Source of the DNA: Microbacterium sediminis
Lineage (GTDB): Bacteria > Actinomycetota > Actinomycetes > Actinomycetales > Microbacteriaceae
DNA: 64,000 nt
Direction: 5' to 3'
NCBI RefSeq assembly: GCF_004564075.1
Contig: NZ_CP038256.1
Location: 1,922,001-1,986,000 of the forward strand
Position 1 is the first letter of the stretch; the number at the start of each line of letters is the position of its first letter. The notes below the pieces were generated by a model. The model was not told the DNA's origin. It ran no database searches and saw only the letters and a list, made by a program, of their open reading frames with translations. The position numbers and the translations under genes were made by a program. Shown in pieces: positions 41,032-50,712 of this stretch.

Positions 41032-42552
41032 TCAGAGCGTGAACGGCTCGAGCTCGGACGCCAGGCGAGCGCTCACCCGCGCGTGCACGAACGTGCCCTC
41101 CGACTCGTGCCGACGCTCGAGCAGCTGACCGGTCTCGTGGATCGCCGAGACGAGATCGCCGCGGCTGTACGGCACGACGGCGCGCAGCTCGACCTCGGGC
41201 AGCGGCAGCGCGTCCTCCACGACGCGCCGCAGCTCATCGATCCCCTCCCCCGTGCGCGACGAGACGAACACGGCCTTGGGCTCGAGCCCGTGCAGCACGA
41301 GACGGGTGGCCTCGTCGACGAGATCGGACTTGTTGAAGACGATGATCTCCGGCACCTCGCGCGCGCCGACCTCGCCCATGACGTCGCGGACCGTCTGGAT
41401 CTGCCCGGCCGGGTCGGGGTGGTGGGCGTCGACGACGTGCAGGAGCACGTCGGCGTCCGCGACCTCCTCGAGCGTGGAGCGGAAGGCCTCGACGAGCTGG
41501 TGCGGCAGGTTCCGCACGAAGCCGACGGTGTCGGCGAGCGTGTACACGCGGCCGTCGCTCGTCTCGGTGCGGCGCACGGTCGCATCCAGCGTGGCGAACA
41601 GCGCGTTCTCGACGAGCACGCCGGCGCTCGTGAGCCGGTTCAGCAGGCTCGACTTGCCGGCGTTGGTGTAGCCGGCGATCGCGACCGACGGGATCGTGTT
41701 GCGCTTGCGCTCGCTGCGCTTGGCGTCGCGCGCCGGGGCGAAGTCGCGGATCTGGCGGCGCAGCTGCGCCATGCGCGTGCGGATGCGGCGCCGGTCCAGC
41801 TCGATCTTCGTCTCACCGGGGCCGCGCGATCCCATGCCGGCGCCGCCGGCGCCCACCTGGCCACCGGCCTGACGGCTCATCGACTCACCCCAGCCGCGCA
41901 GGCGCGGGAGCAGGTACTCGAGCTGTGCGAGCTCGACCTGCGCCTTGCCCTCGCGGGTCTTGGCGTGCTGGGCGAAGATGTCGAGGATCACGGCGGTGCG
42001 GTCGATCACCTTGACCTTGACGACGTCCTCGAGGGCACGCCGCTGCGACGAGGCGAGCTCGGTGTCGGCGATCACGGTGTCGGCGCCGAGCGAGGCGACG
42101 AGGTCCTTGAGCTCCTCGGCCTTGCCGCGGCCGAGGTAGGTGGCGGGGTCGGGGTGCGGGCGCCGCTGCAGCACGCCGTCGAGCACCACGGCGCCGGCGG
42201 TCTCGGCGAGCGCCGCCAGCTCGCGCAGGGAGTTCTCGGCGTCGACCTGCGAGCCCTGGGAGTACACGCCCACGAGCACGACGTTCTCGAGGCGCAGCTG
42301 CCGGTACTCGACCTCGGTGACGTCCTCGAGCTCGGTCGACAGGCCGGGCACGCGGCGCAGCGCGTGGCGCTCCTCGCGGTCCCACTGCTCGCCGTCGTCG
42401 GAGCCGTAGGCGGTCGCCTCGTCCTGCAGCGCCTGGGCCGCGCCGAACACCCGCACGCCCGATCGGGTGTCGGCGTGCGAGAGCACGCGCTCGACCGGAT
42501 CGATCAGCTCCTCGTGAGTGGTGGACGATTCGGACGACGTGGATTCCGTCAT
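41032..42552 (-). CDS. hflX: ribosome-associated GTPase HflX
   Basis: A 506-residue GTPase that splits or rescues stalled ribosomes. The N-terminal HflX domain (GRGKAEEL and the GGQVGAGGAGMGSRGPGETK linker) precedes the G domain with G1 GYTNAGKSS, G3 DTVGFV and G4 NKSD. The N-terminal 60 residues are a variable acidic extension. ATG 42552 has AGGGAG seven bases upstream. The location beside dapF-miaA-miaB is conserved in actinobacteria. Confidence 0.94.
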   Translation of the reverse strand: MTESTSSESSTTHEELIDPVERVLSHADTRSGVRVFGAAQALQDEATAYGSDDGEQWDREERHALRRVPGLSTELEDVTEVEYRQLRLENVVLVGVYSQGSQVDAENSLRELAALAETAGAVVLDGVLQRRPHPDPATYLGRGKAEELKDLVASLGADTVIADTELASSQRRALEDVVKVKVIDRTAVILDIFAQHAKTREGKAQVELAQLEYLLPRLRGWGESMSRQAGGQVGAGGAGMGSRGPGETKIELDRRRIRTRMAQLRRQIRDFAPARDAKRSERKRNTIPSVAIAGYTNAGKSSLLNRLTSAGVLVENALFATLDATVRRTETSDGRVYTLADTVGFVRNLPHQLVEAFRSTLEEVADADVLLHVVDAHHPDPAGQIQTVRDVMGEVGAREVPEIIVFNKSDLVDEATRLVLHGLEPKAVFVSSRTGEGIDELRRVVEDALPLPEVELRAVVPYSRGDLVSAIHETGQLLERRHESEGTFVHARVSARLASELEPFTL

Positions 42553-42678
42553 GCGCTCCCTGTCTGTGTGCGATGCAAGCCCTTCAGGATATGCGATCCA
42601 GCTGGATAACGGCAGGTGGTGGTCTGCTCGGATCTGGGCGTAGGAGCGAGGCGGTGCTCTCCGGTACGGTGGACGCCT

Positions 42679-43317
42679 ATGGCGGATCACTATTTCAGCG
42701 AGACGCCCGCCAGCGCCGAGAACCTTCGGCGCATCCGCATCCCGATCGCCGGCCGTGAGGTCGAGCTGACGACCGCGGCCGGTGTCTTCAGCCCCGAACG
42801 CCTCGACATCGGCACGAAGGTCCTGCTCGACAGCATGCCGGAGCCGCCCGCGGGCGGGGACTTCCTGGACCTGGGGTGCGGCTGGGGGCCGATCTCGCTC
42901 ACGCTCGCGACGCTGTCGCCGCACGCCCGCATCTGGGCGGTCGACGTCAACGAGCGCGCGCTCGACCTGGTGCGGCGCAACGCCGACGAGCTCGGGCTGT
43001 CGAACGTCCGCGCCGTCCGGCCGGAGGAGGTCCCCTCCGACGTCTCGTTCCGCACGATCCGCTCGAATCCCCCGATCCGCGTGGGCAAGTCGATCCTGCA
43101 CGAGCTGCTGGAGACGTGGATCCCGCGGCTGGCGGAGCGCTCCGATGCCTACCTCGTCGTGAAACGGGATCTCGGATCCGACTCCCTGCAGCGCTGGCTG
43201 GCGGCGACGTTCGCCGACGGGTACAGCGTGTATCGCACCGCGACCGCCAAGGGGTTCCGCGTGCTGAAGGTGCGCCGCCACGGCGATCCCGCCACGGCGC
43301 CGATCGAGACGCTCTAG
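42679..43317 (+). CDS. RsmC-like class I SAM-dependent methyltransferase
   Basis: A 212-residue single-domain methyltransferase of the MTS group: motif I FLDLGCGWGPISL, post-I WAVDVNERALDLVRRNA and motif IV NPPIRVGK, the NPP(Y/I) sequence of base N-methyltransferases. It resembles the C-terminal half of RsmC, so 16S rRNA guanine methylation is likely but unproven. TACGGT lies eight bases before the ATG (42665-42670). It is divergent from hflX. Confidence 0.88.
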   Translation: MADHYFSETPASAENLRRIRIPIAGREVELTTAAGVFSPERLDIGTKVLLDSMPEPPAGGDFLDLGCGWGPISLTLATLSPHARIWAVDVNERALDLVRRNADELGLSNVRAVRPEEVPSDVSFRTIRSNPPIRVGKSILHELLETWIPRLAERSDAYLVVKRDLGSDSLQRWLAATFADGYSVYRTATAKGFRVLKVRRHGDPATAPIETL

Positions 43318-43347
43318 CGTCAGCCCTCGAGCGTTCGGCGCGCGGCC

Positions 43348-44226
43348 TCAGGCCAGCGTGACCGTGCCGGTGTAGACGAGCGTGGCCGGTCCCGACAGGG
43401 CGACGTGCTCGCCGTCCTCGGCCGGAAACATGCGCACCCCGAGCCGCCCGCCGGGCACGTCGACGCGCCAGTGGCTCGGGGCGCCCTGCCCGGCCCACTC
43501 GCGCACGGCCAGCGCGGTCGCCGCGACGCCCGTGCCGCAGCTCAGGGTCTCGCCCACGCCGCGCTCGAACACGCGCATGCGCACGTGGCCGACGCCGTCG
43601 CGCACGAGCGGTTCCTGCGGCACGACGAACTCGATGTTGGCGCCGTGCTCGGGCAGGGGCTCGACGATCGGCTGCACCGTGAGGTCGAGGCTCGCCAGCT
43701 CGTCCTCCGAGGCGATCGCCACGACGACGTGCGGGTTGCCGACGTCGATGCCGAGGCCCGGTCGGGCGACGTCGATGCCGCGCGCGCGGACGGTCGGCTC
43801 CCCCGGCGTCGCGCGCCAGCGGCCGAGGTCCACCTGGAAGCCGGTCTCGCTCCGCGTGACGTCGCGGACGCCGGCGCGCGTGCCGATGGGAAGCGTCGAG
43901 CCGGGCTCGAGCGCGGCCAGGCCGGTGTCGAGCAGGTACTTCGCGAACACGCGGACGCCGTTGCCGCACATCTCGGCCTTCGATCCGTCGGCGTTGCGGT
44001 AGTCCATGAACCACTCCGCGGCCGGCTCCTCCTCGAGCGACGCGGCACCCTCGGGGATGTTCGCCGAGCGCACGACCCGCAGCAGGCCGTCTGCCCCGAT
44101 GCCGAAGCGGCGGTCGCACAGCGCCGCGACCTGGTCGTCGCGGAGGTCGAGCTCGCCGTCGGGATCGGCGACGATGACGAAGTCGTTGCCCGTGCCGTGG
44201 CCCTTGGTGAACGCGATCTCGGTCAT
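43348..44226 (-). CDS. dapF: diaminopimelate epimerase
   Basis: A 292-residue cofactor-independent racemase making meso-DAP for lysine and peptidoglycan. The two catalytic cysteines are C87 in [10 protein letters not shown] and the one in [17 protein letters not shown] 44226 has TAGACT six bases upstream (44233-44238). It stands 37 bp after miaA, so it has both read-through and its own probable promoter. Confidence 0.96.
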   Translation of the reverse strand: MTEIAFTKGHGTGNDFVIVADPDGELDLRDDQVAALCDRRFGIGADGLLRVVRSANIPEGAASLEEEPAAEWFMDYRNADGSKAEMCGNGVRVFAKYLLDTGLAALEPGSTLPIGTRAGVRDVTRSETGFQVDLGRWRATPGEPTVRARGIDVARPGLGIDVGNPHVVVAIASEDELASLDLTVQPIVEPLPEHGANIEFVVPQEPLVRDGVGHVRMRVFERGVGETLSCGTGVAATALAVREWAGQGAPSHWRVDVPGGRLGVRMFPAEDGEHVALSGPATLVYTGTVTLA

Positions 44227-44263
44227 CGCCCCAGTCTACGGAGGCGCCGCGCCGCCCCGGCGC

Positions 44264-45175
44264 TCAGGACCGGGCGAGCGCGCGCGGGTCGGCGGTGCCC
44301 GCCTCGAGCCAGCGCACGCCCGCGTAGCGCTTGAACCAGCTCACCTGGCGACGGGCGTAGCGGCGGGTGAGGGCCTGCGTCTCGGCGATCGCCTCGTCGT
44401 GGGTCAGCTCGCCCCGCAGCTGCGCGAGCGCCTGGGCGTAGCCGATCGCCCGGCGCGCGGTGGTGCCCCGCTCCAGGCCGCGTTCGCGCAGCCGCGCCGT
44501 CTCCTGGAGCATGCCGTCGGCCCACATGCGCTCCACGCGGCGGTCGAGCCGCTCGATGAGCGCGGGCCGATCGAGCGCGAGGCCGATGACCGTCGCCTCG
44601 CGCCACGGCAGCGGCTCGTCGGGCAGCGCGGCCCCGTGCGTGCGCTCGCCCTGCGCGAGGATCTCGAGCGCGCGCACGATGCGCCGGCCGTTGCGCGGGT
44701 CCACGCGCTCGGCGGTGGCCGGATCGAGCTCGCGCAGGCGCGCGTACAGCGTGCCGGGGCCGCTGCGCTCCAGCTCGGCCTCGAGCTGCGCGCGCGTCGT
44801 CTCGTCGCGCGGCGGGAAGCGGAAGTCGAACAGCACGCTCGAGACGTACAGCCCCGAGCCGCCGACGAGGATCGCGTGGTGACCGCGGCCGAGGATCGCG
44901 TCGATCGCGCCGCGCGCATCGTCCTGGTAGCGGGCGACGGCGGCGTCCTCGGTCACGTCGAGCACGTCGAAGAGGTGATGCGGGATCCCGCGCCGCTCAC
45001 CCGGCGGCACCTTGGCGGTCCCGATGTCCATGCCGCGGTAGAGCTGCATGGCGTCGGCGTTGACGATCTCGGCCGGCGTGCCGTCGTCGCCGAGGGCCTC
45101 GGCGAGGTCGAGGGACAGATCACTCTTGCCGGTCCCCGTGGCGCCGATGACGGCCCAGAGCCGCGCACCGGGCAT
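44264..45175 (-). CDS. miaA: tRNA dimethylallyltransferase
   Basis: A 303-residue enzyme that adds a dimethylallyl group to A37 of UNN-reading tRNAs. The P-loop GATGTGKSD is at 11-19, followed by [18 protein letters not shown], the LVGGSGLYV motif and the C-terminal [14 protein letters not shown] 45175 starts 5 bp after miaB. Its product is the substrate of MiaB. Confidence 0.95.
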   Translation of the reverse strand: MPGARLWAVIGATGTGKSDLSLDLAEALGDDGTPAEIVNADAMQLYRGMDIGTAKVPPGERRGIPHHLFDVLDVTEDAAVARYQDDARGAIDAILGRGHHAILVGGSGLYVSSVLFDFRFPPRDETTRAQLEAELERSGPGTLYARLRELDPATAERVDPRNGRRIVRALEILAQGERTHGAALPDEPLPWREATVIGLALDRPALIERLDRRVERMWADGMLQETARLRERGLERGTTARRAIGYAQALAQLRGELTHDEAIAETQALTRRYARRQVSWFKRYAGVRWLEAGTADPRALARS

Positions 45176-45180
45176 CGCGG

Positions 45181-46737
45181 TCAGACGCCGACGCGCAGGG
45201 TCGGCAGGCCGAGCCTGACGGGGCCGCCCGCCGCACCCGATGGGTGGCCGTCGGCGGCGGGAACGCCGCACGACTCGGCCTGGGTGCGGTCCCAGGCGTC
45301 GCCGGCCCGCGTGCGGCGGATGCGCAGCGGGGCGCCGTCGATCGAGTCGGCCAGCAGGTGCGACGGGGCGGCGTGCGTGACGGTGACCGTCACCACGTCG
45401 CCCGGGCGCGGCAGGTCGCTGCCGGCGGGCACCTCGAAGTGCACGAGGCGGTTGTCCTCGGCGCGGCCGGTGAGGCGATGCGTCTCCGCGTCCTTCTTGC
45501 CCTCGCCCGTGGAGACGAGCACCTCGAGCTCGCGGCCGAGCTGCTTCTCGTTCTCCTCGAGCGTGATGCGCTGCTGGAGCGCGATGAGGCGGTCGTAGCG
45601 CTCCTGCACGACCTCCTTCGGCACCTGGTTCGGCATCGTCGCGGCGGGGGTGCCCTCGCGGATGGAGTACTGGAACGTGAAGGCGCTCGCGAAGCGGGCC
45701 TGCTCGACGACGCGGAGCGTGTCCTGGAAGTCCTCCTCGGTCTCGCCCGGGAAGCCGACGATGATGTCGGTCGAGATGGCGGCGTGCGGGATCCGCTCGC
45801 GCACCTTCTCGAGGATGCCGAGGAACTTCTCGCTGCGGTACGAGCGGCGCATGGCGCGCAGGATGCGGTCGCTGCCCGACTGCAGCGGCATGTGCAGCTG
45901 TGGCATGACCTGCGGCGTCTCCGCCATCGCGTCGATCACGTCGTCGGTGAAGGCGGCGGGGTGGGGGCTCGTGAAGCGGATGCGCTCGAGGCCCGGAATC
46001 TCGCCCGCGGCGCGCAGCAGCTTGCCGAACGCCTGGCGGTCGCCGAACTCGACGCCGTACGAGTTGACGTTCTGCCCGAGGAGGGTGACCTCGATGGCGC
46101 CGTCCTCGACGAGCAGCCGGATCTCGTTCAGGATGTCGCCGGGGCGGCGGTCCTTCTCCTTGCCGCGCAGGCTCGGCACGATGCAGAACGTGCACGTGTT
46201 GTTGCACCCGACCGAGATCGACACCCAGCCGCTGTAGACCGAGTCGCGCTTGGTGGGGAGCGTGGACGGGAAGGTCTCGAGCGACTCGAGGATCTCGAGC
46301 TCGGCCTCCTCGTTGTGGCGCGAGCGCTCGAGCAGACGCGGCAGCGAGCCCATGTTGTGGGTGCCGAACACCACGTCGACCCACGGCGCCTTGCGCTGCA
46401 CGGTCTCCTTGTCCATCTGCGCGAGGCAGCCGCCGACGGCGATCTGCATCCCCTCGTGCTTGTCCTTGCGGGACTTGAGGTGCCCGAGGGTGCCGTAGAG
46501 CTTGCCGGCGGCGTTCTCGCGCACGGCGCAGGTGTTGATGATGACGACGTCGGCGTCCTCGCCCTCCGCCGCCCGCACGTAGCCGGCGCTCTCGAGCGAG
46601 CCCGCGAGCCGCTCCGAGTCGTGCACGTTCATCTGGCACCCGAAGGTGCGCACCTCGTACGAGCGGGGCCGTCCGTCGGCGGTGAGCGCGGCGGGCGACG
46701 CTTCGATGAGGGTGGGGGTGCTGGATGGAGTGCTCAT
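45181..46737 (-). CDS. miaB: tRNA-2-methylthio-N6-dimethylallyladenosine synthase
   Basis: A 518-residue radical-SAM methylthiotransferase that thiomethylates i6A37. The N-terminal UPF0004 domain (first cluster Cys34 in [14 protein letters not shown]) precedes the radical-SAM CX3CX2C in [18 protein letters not shown] and a TRAM domain near residue 400-460. A C-terminal extension of about 40 residues ([18 protein letters not shown]) is typical of actinobacteria. TAGAAT lies nine bases before the ATG, slightly wider than at other leaderless starts. Confidence 0.96.
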   Translation of the reverse strand: MSTPSSTPTLIEASPAALTADGRPRSYEVRTFGCQMNVHDSERLAGSLESAGYVRAAEGEDADVVIINTCAVRENAAGKLYGTLGHLKSRKDKHEGMQIAVGGCLAQMDKETVQRKAPWVDVVFGTHNMGSLPRLLERSRHNEEAELEILESLETFPSTLPTKRDSVYSGWVSISVGCNNTCTFCIVPSLRGKEKDRRPGDILNEIRLLVEDGAIEVTLLGQNVNSYGVEFGDRQAFGKLLRAAGEIPGLERIRFTSPHPAAFTDDVIDAMAETPQVMPQLHMPLQSGSDRILRAMRRSYRSEKFLGILEKVRERIPHAAISTDIIVGFPGETEEDFQDTLRVVEQARFASAFTFQYSIREGTPAATMPNQVPKEVVQERYDRLIALQQRITLEENEKQLGRELEVLVSTGEGKKDAETHRLTGRAEDNRLVHFEVPAGSDLPRPGDVVTVTVTHAAPSHLLADSIDGAPLRIRRTRAGDAWDRTQAESCGVPAADGHPSGAAGGPVRLGLPTLRVGV

Positions 46738-46781
46738 GACCTGGTCATTCTACGGTCCCGCGGATGGGGCGAGCCGGGGAG

Positions 46782-47654
46782 TCATTCGAATCGCACGCCG
46801 CCCGACGGGCGCCGGGATTCGTCGAGCGCGCGACGGGCCGCCGACATCGCGAGCGAGCCGCCGAAGCCGCGGCGCGCGAGCTGCCCCACGAGGCGGCGCA
46901 GGGCGGTGTCGTCGTCGAACCGTGCCAGCTGGCCCGCCTTGGAGCGCGCGAACTCGAGCGCGCGATCGGCGTCGTCGTCGGGCAGCTCGGCCAGCGCGGC
47001 GTCGGCGACCTCGCGGGCGATGCCGCGGGCGACCAGGGCCTGCGCGATCGCGCGACGCCCCTGCTTCTTGCGCGCCGTGGCGGAGTGGACGAGCTGCTCG
47101 GCGAGCCGCGCGTCGTCGAGGGCACCGGTGCGCAGCAGGCGATCGATGATGTCGTCGACCAGCTCGGCCGGCACCTCCTGCTGGCGCAGCTTGGTGCGGG
47201 CCTCCGACACGGACAGCCCGCGCGAACCGAGGGAGCGCAGCAGGCGCCGCTCGGCGCGCGCGGCCACGTCGGCGGCATCCGCGCCGGATTCGTCGGGCGC
47301 GCCGGGGCCCTCGGCGAGCTCGACGAAGCGCACTCCCCCGCGGTTCACGGTGGTCAGCGCGGGCGCCGGCGCGGGGCCCGTGCGCTCCGGCGCCAGATCG
47401 CGCCAGGTCGTGTGCCAGCTCTCGGCTGCGGGCGTCTCCTGCCCCGGCGCCTCGGCGCCCGCGCGCGGCCCGTTCGGTGCCGGCCCGTCACCCGACACCG
47501 GCGCCGCCCCATCGCCGGTCGCCGCGGGCTCGTCCCCGCGGCGGCTCGGCCGGGAGCCGCCCGGTCCGAACAGGGGGATGACGGGGGCGATGTGCTCGCC
47601 CCCGTCATGCCCGTCGCTCGCGCCGGCCCGCGGCGGTCGCTCCGTGCCCGTCAT
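46782..47654 (-). CDS. recX: recombination regulator RecX
   Basis: A 290-residue protein. Residues about 125-285 form three-helix RecX repeats (LRSLGSRGLSVSEARTKLRQQEV, RAIAQALVARGIAREVADAAL, FGGSLAMSAARRALDE). The first 120 residues are a Pro/Ala/Gly-rich disordered extension, making it far longer than the usual 150-170. It starts 4 bp after recA, so the two are co-transcribed, and RecX is expected to restrain RecA filaments. Confidence 0.9.
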   Translation of the reverse strand: MTGTERPPRAGASDGHDGGEHIAPVIPLFGPGGSRPSRRGDEPAATGDGAAPVSGDGPAPNGPRAGAEAPGQETPAAESWHTTWRDLAPERTGPAPAPALTTVNRGGVRFVELAEGPGAPDESGADAADVAARAERRLLRSLGSRGLSVSEARTKLRQQEVPAELVDDIIDRLLRTGALDDARLAEQLVHSATARKKQGRRAIAQALVARGIAREVADAALAELPDDDADRALEFARSKAGQLARFDDDTALRRLVGQLARRGFGGSLAMSAARRALDESRRPSGGVRFE

Positions 47655-47658
47655 GGCC

Positions 47659-48714
<1,056 letters not shown>

Positions 48715-48816
48715 GACGTGCTCCTTCTGCTCGTGATTCCGCCGCCTGTAGGCTGTCGCGATCCGGCCGGGTGGCCGGATTCTCCGACAAGGCGTGGTGG
48801 CTGTGTGCCTTCTGCC

Positions 48817-48838
48817 ACGGTAGGAGGAGCCTCCGACA
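48817..48838 (-). promoter_or_regulatory. RecA-NDp (PafBC)-type promoter of recA
   Basis: On the minus strand TGTCGGAG (48838-48831), exactly eight bases, then TACCGT (48822-48817). It matches tTGTCRgtg-N8-TAnnnT except for one base in the gtg part. About 100 nt of leader would precede recA. Confidence 0.68.
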
Positions 48839-48911
48839 TTCGAGCCGGGGAGCCTCAGACTGTGGAGGGGTCGGCACGCGATCCCACCTGTGAGCGAGCG
48901 TACGCGCCGAC

Positions 48912-48950
48912 TCGAACAGATGTTCGACGACACGCCGAACGGGTGTTCGA
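48912..48950 (-). promoter_or_regulatory. two LexA (SOS) boxes upstream of recA
   Basis: TCGAACAGATGTTCGA (48912-48927) is a perfect TCGAAC-N4-GTTCGA box; CCGAACGGGTGTTCGA (48935-48950) has one mismatch. Centres are 23 bp apart, about two helical turns, so cooperative LexA binding is likely. They begin 6 bp after the DUF3046 stop codon. Confidence 0.88.
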
Positions 48951-48955
48951 GTGCG

Positions 48956-49174
48956 TCAGCGGCGCGCTTCGAGCCGCCCCGCGCCGTAGCGACGCGACTC
49001 CGGCACGTCGAGCTCCTCGCACAGCGCGAGCCAGATCTCGCGCGGCGGAACGCCGGCGTCGAGCGCGTCGAACGCGGTCCGGCCGATGCCGGGCAGCACC
49101 AGGTCGCGGGTGAAGCCGTCCGCGCGATCGCCGAACTCGTCGTCGACGGCGCGCAGGAACTCGCTGCGTCTCAA
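48956..49174 (-). CDS. DUF3046 protein with TTG start
   Basis: A 72-residue protein. The sequence ([53 protein letters not shown]) is the DUF3046 signature, found beside recA throughout actinobacteria. I chose TTG 49174, four bases after the clgR stop; no ATG or GTG gives the family N-terminus. Expression probably depends on coupling to clgR. Function unknown. Confidence 0.85.
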   Translation of the reverse strand: MRRSEFLRAVDDEFGDRADGFTRDLVLPGIGRTAFDALDAGVPPREIWLALCEELDVPESRRYGAGRLEARR

Positions 49175-49178
49175 GACG

Positions 49179-49487
49179 TCAGCGCAGCGACAGTTCGGGG
49201 CCGACCTCGGCCATGAGGTCGTCGGGCACGACGTCGGGGAAGTGATCCACGCCCTCGAGCACCGCGATGCGGTCGCCGACCTCGCGCATGATCGTGGAGA
49301 TGGGCACATCGAGGGCGTCGGCCACCGACGCGAGGATCTCGCTCGAGGCCTCCTTCTGCCCGCGCTCCACCTCGCTGAGGTAGCCGAGCGCGACGCTGGC
49401 CTTGCTCGCCACCTGGCGGAGGGTCTGGCCCTGCTGCTGGCGGAAGTCCCGCAGGACGTCGCCGATCTCTTGACGAACCAGGATCAT
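49179..49487 (-). CDS. clgR: XRE-family regulator ClgR
   Basis: A 102-residue helix-turn-helix regulator. LRQVASKASVALGYLSEVERGQKEASSEILASVADALDV is nearly the canonical ClgR helix-turn-helix; in Streptomyces, Corynebacterium and Mycobacterium ClgR activates clp protease and other stress genes. I chose ATG 49487 (MILVRQEIGDVLRDF), the family start, with GAGGGGG upstream; a longer frame from 49538 lacks similarity. The C-terminus is shorter than in Streptomyces. Confidence 0.88.
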   Translation of the reverse strand: MILVRQEIGDVLRDFRQQQGQTLRQVASKASVALGYLSEVERGQKEASSEILASVADALDVPISTIMREVGDRIAVLEGVDHFPDVVPDDLMAEVGPELSLR

Positions 49488-49603
49488 CTCGGGCCCCCTC
49501 CTCTTACTGCAGCCTGTCGAATCTCTCGGGTGCACCACAGTACAACACCGTCGACGCCAATCTAATCCCGCTCAGACTGTGAATTCTCGGAATCGGGCAA
49601 GAT

Positions 49604-50128
49604 TCATGCGCCCGTAACGCGGTCGCGCACCGCCTCGAGCGCGAACTCGAGCGCGCGGCCCGCCGCCTGGGCGCGGATCGCATCGCGATCGCCGCGGAAG
49701 ACGTCTCGCTCCGTGTACGTCGCCCCCGGCAGCGCGACGGCGAGATCGACCGTGCCCACCGGCTTGCCGTCGGGCGAGACGGGCCCCGCGATTCCCGTGG
49801 TGGCGAGGCCCACGTGGGCCTCCTCGCCCTCGACGGCCAGCGCGCGACGCGCGCCGCGCGCCATCTGCGCCGCGACCTCCGGCTGCACGGGACCCCCGGC
49901 GTCGAGCAGCGCCTGCGAGACGCCGAGCACGGCGTGCTTGATGCGGGTGTCGTACGCGACGACGGCGCCGCGCAGGCTCGCCGAGGCGCCGGGGATCTCC
50001 ACGATCGCCGAGGTGAGCAGGCCGCCGGTCAGCGACTCGGCCACGGCGAGCGACCAGCCTCGGGCCTGCAGCTCCGCAAGCAGCTGCGATGCGACGGCGA
50101 AGGTGCCGGGAACGGAGGGCGATGTCAT
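49604..50128 (-). CDS. CinA-family nicotinamide-nucleotide amidase (PncC type)
   Basis: A 174-residue protein equal to the C-terminal half of CinA. VAESLTGGLLTSAIVEIPGAS, GVVAYDTRIK-like and GLATTGIAGPVSPDGKPVGTV are the PncC motifs, so it probably deamidates NMN. The N-terminal COG1058 domain of full CinA is missing, normal for this locus. ATG 50128 overlaps the pgsA stop (ATGA). Confidence 0.9.
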   Translation of the reverse strand: MTSPSVPGTFAVASQLLAELQARGWSLAVAESLTGGLLTSAIVEIPGASASLRGAVVAYDTRIKHAVLGVSQALLDAGGPVQPEVAAQMARGARRALAVEGEEAHVGLATTGIAGPVSPDGKPVGTVDLAVALPGATYTERDVFRGDRDAIRAQAAGRALEFALEAVRDRVTGA

Positions 50129-50700
50129 CGTGCGACGCGCGCTCCGCGCACCTGGGCGATGAAGTAGTCGATGCCGCTGGCGATCGTGAGGACGACGACG
50201 ACCCACATGAGCACCGTCGTCACGAGCGCCCACGGCGCCACGCCCATGAGCACGTGCAGCGGCAGCAGCGCCCACGAGAGCGCGACGCCCTGCACCGCGG
50301 TCTTGACCTTGCCCATCCACGCGGCGGCGACGACGTGCTCCTTGGCCACGACGAGGCGATGCGCCGTGATGCCCCACTCGCGCAGGAGGATCACGACCAC
50401 CATCCACCAGGCCATCTCGCCCAGGATCGCCAGCCCCACGAACGCGAGGCCGGTCAGCAGCTTGTCGGCGATCGGATCCCACAGCTTGCCGAAGTCGCTG
50501 ACGATGTCGTAGCGGCGGGCGAGGTAGCCGTCGACCCAGTCGGTCGAGATCGCCACGATGAACAGCACCGCGGCGGTCCACCGCGCCGGCAGGCTCGCAT
50601 CGCCCTGGGGCCCGGCCAGGAGCAGGATCACGAGGAAGACGATCGCGAGCGGGATGCGCGCGACCGTGATCGCGTTCGGCAGCTGCCGGGGAATGGCCAT
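50125..50700 (-). CDS. pgsA: CDP-diacylglycerol-glycerol-3-phosphate 3-phosphatidyltransferase
   Basis: A 191-residue inner-membrane enzyme making phosphatidylglycerol phosphate. The CDP-alcohol phosphotransferase signature DGYLAR-N8-G-N3-D-N3-D is at residues 57-79 (with FGKLWDPIAD). About five membrane segments. It lies 12 bp after ftsK and overlaps cinA by 4 bp, the conserved ftsK-pgsA-cinA-clgR run. Confidence 0.94.
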   Translation of the reverse strand: MAIPRQLPNAITVARIPLAIVFLVILLLAGPQGDASLPARWTAAVLFIVAISTDWVDGYLARRYDIVSDFGKLWDPIADKLLTGLAFVGLAILGEMAWWMVVVILLREWGITAHRLVVAKEHVVAAAWMGKVKTAVQGVALSWALLPLHVLMGVAPWALVTTVLMWVVVVLTIASGIDYFIAQVRGARVAR

Positions 50701-50712
50701 GGGAAGAGTCTG

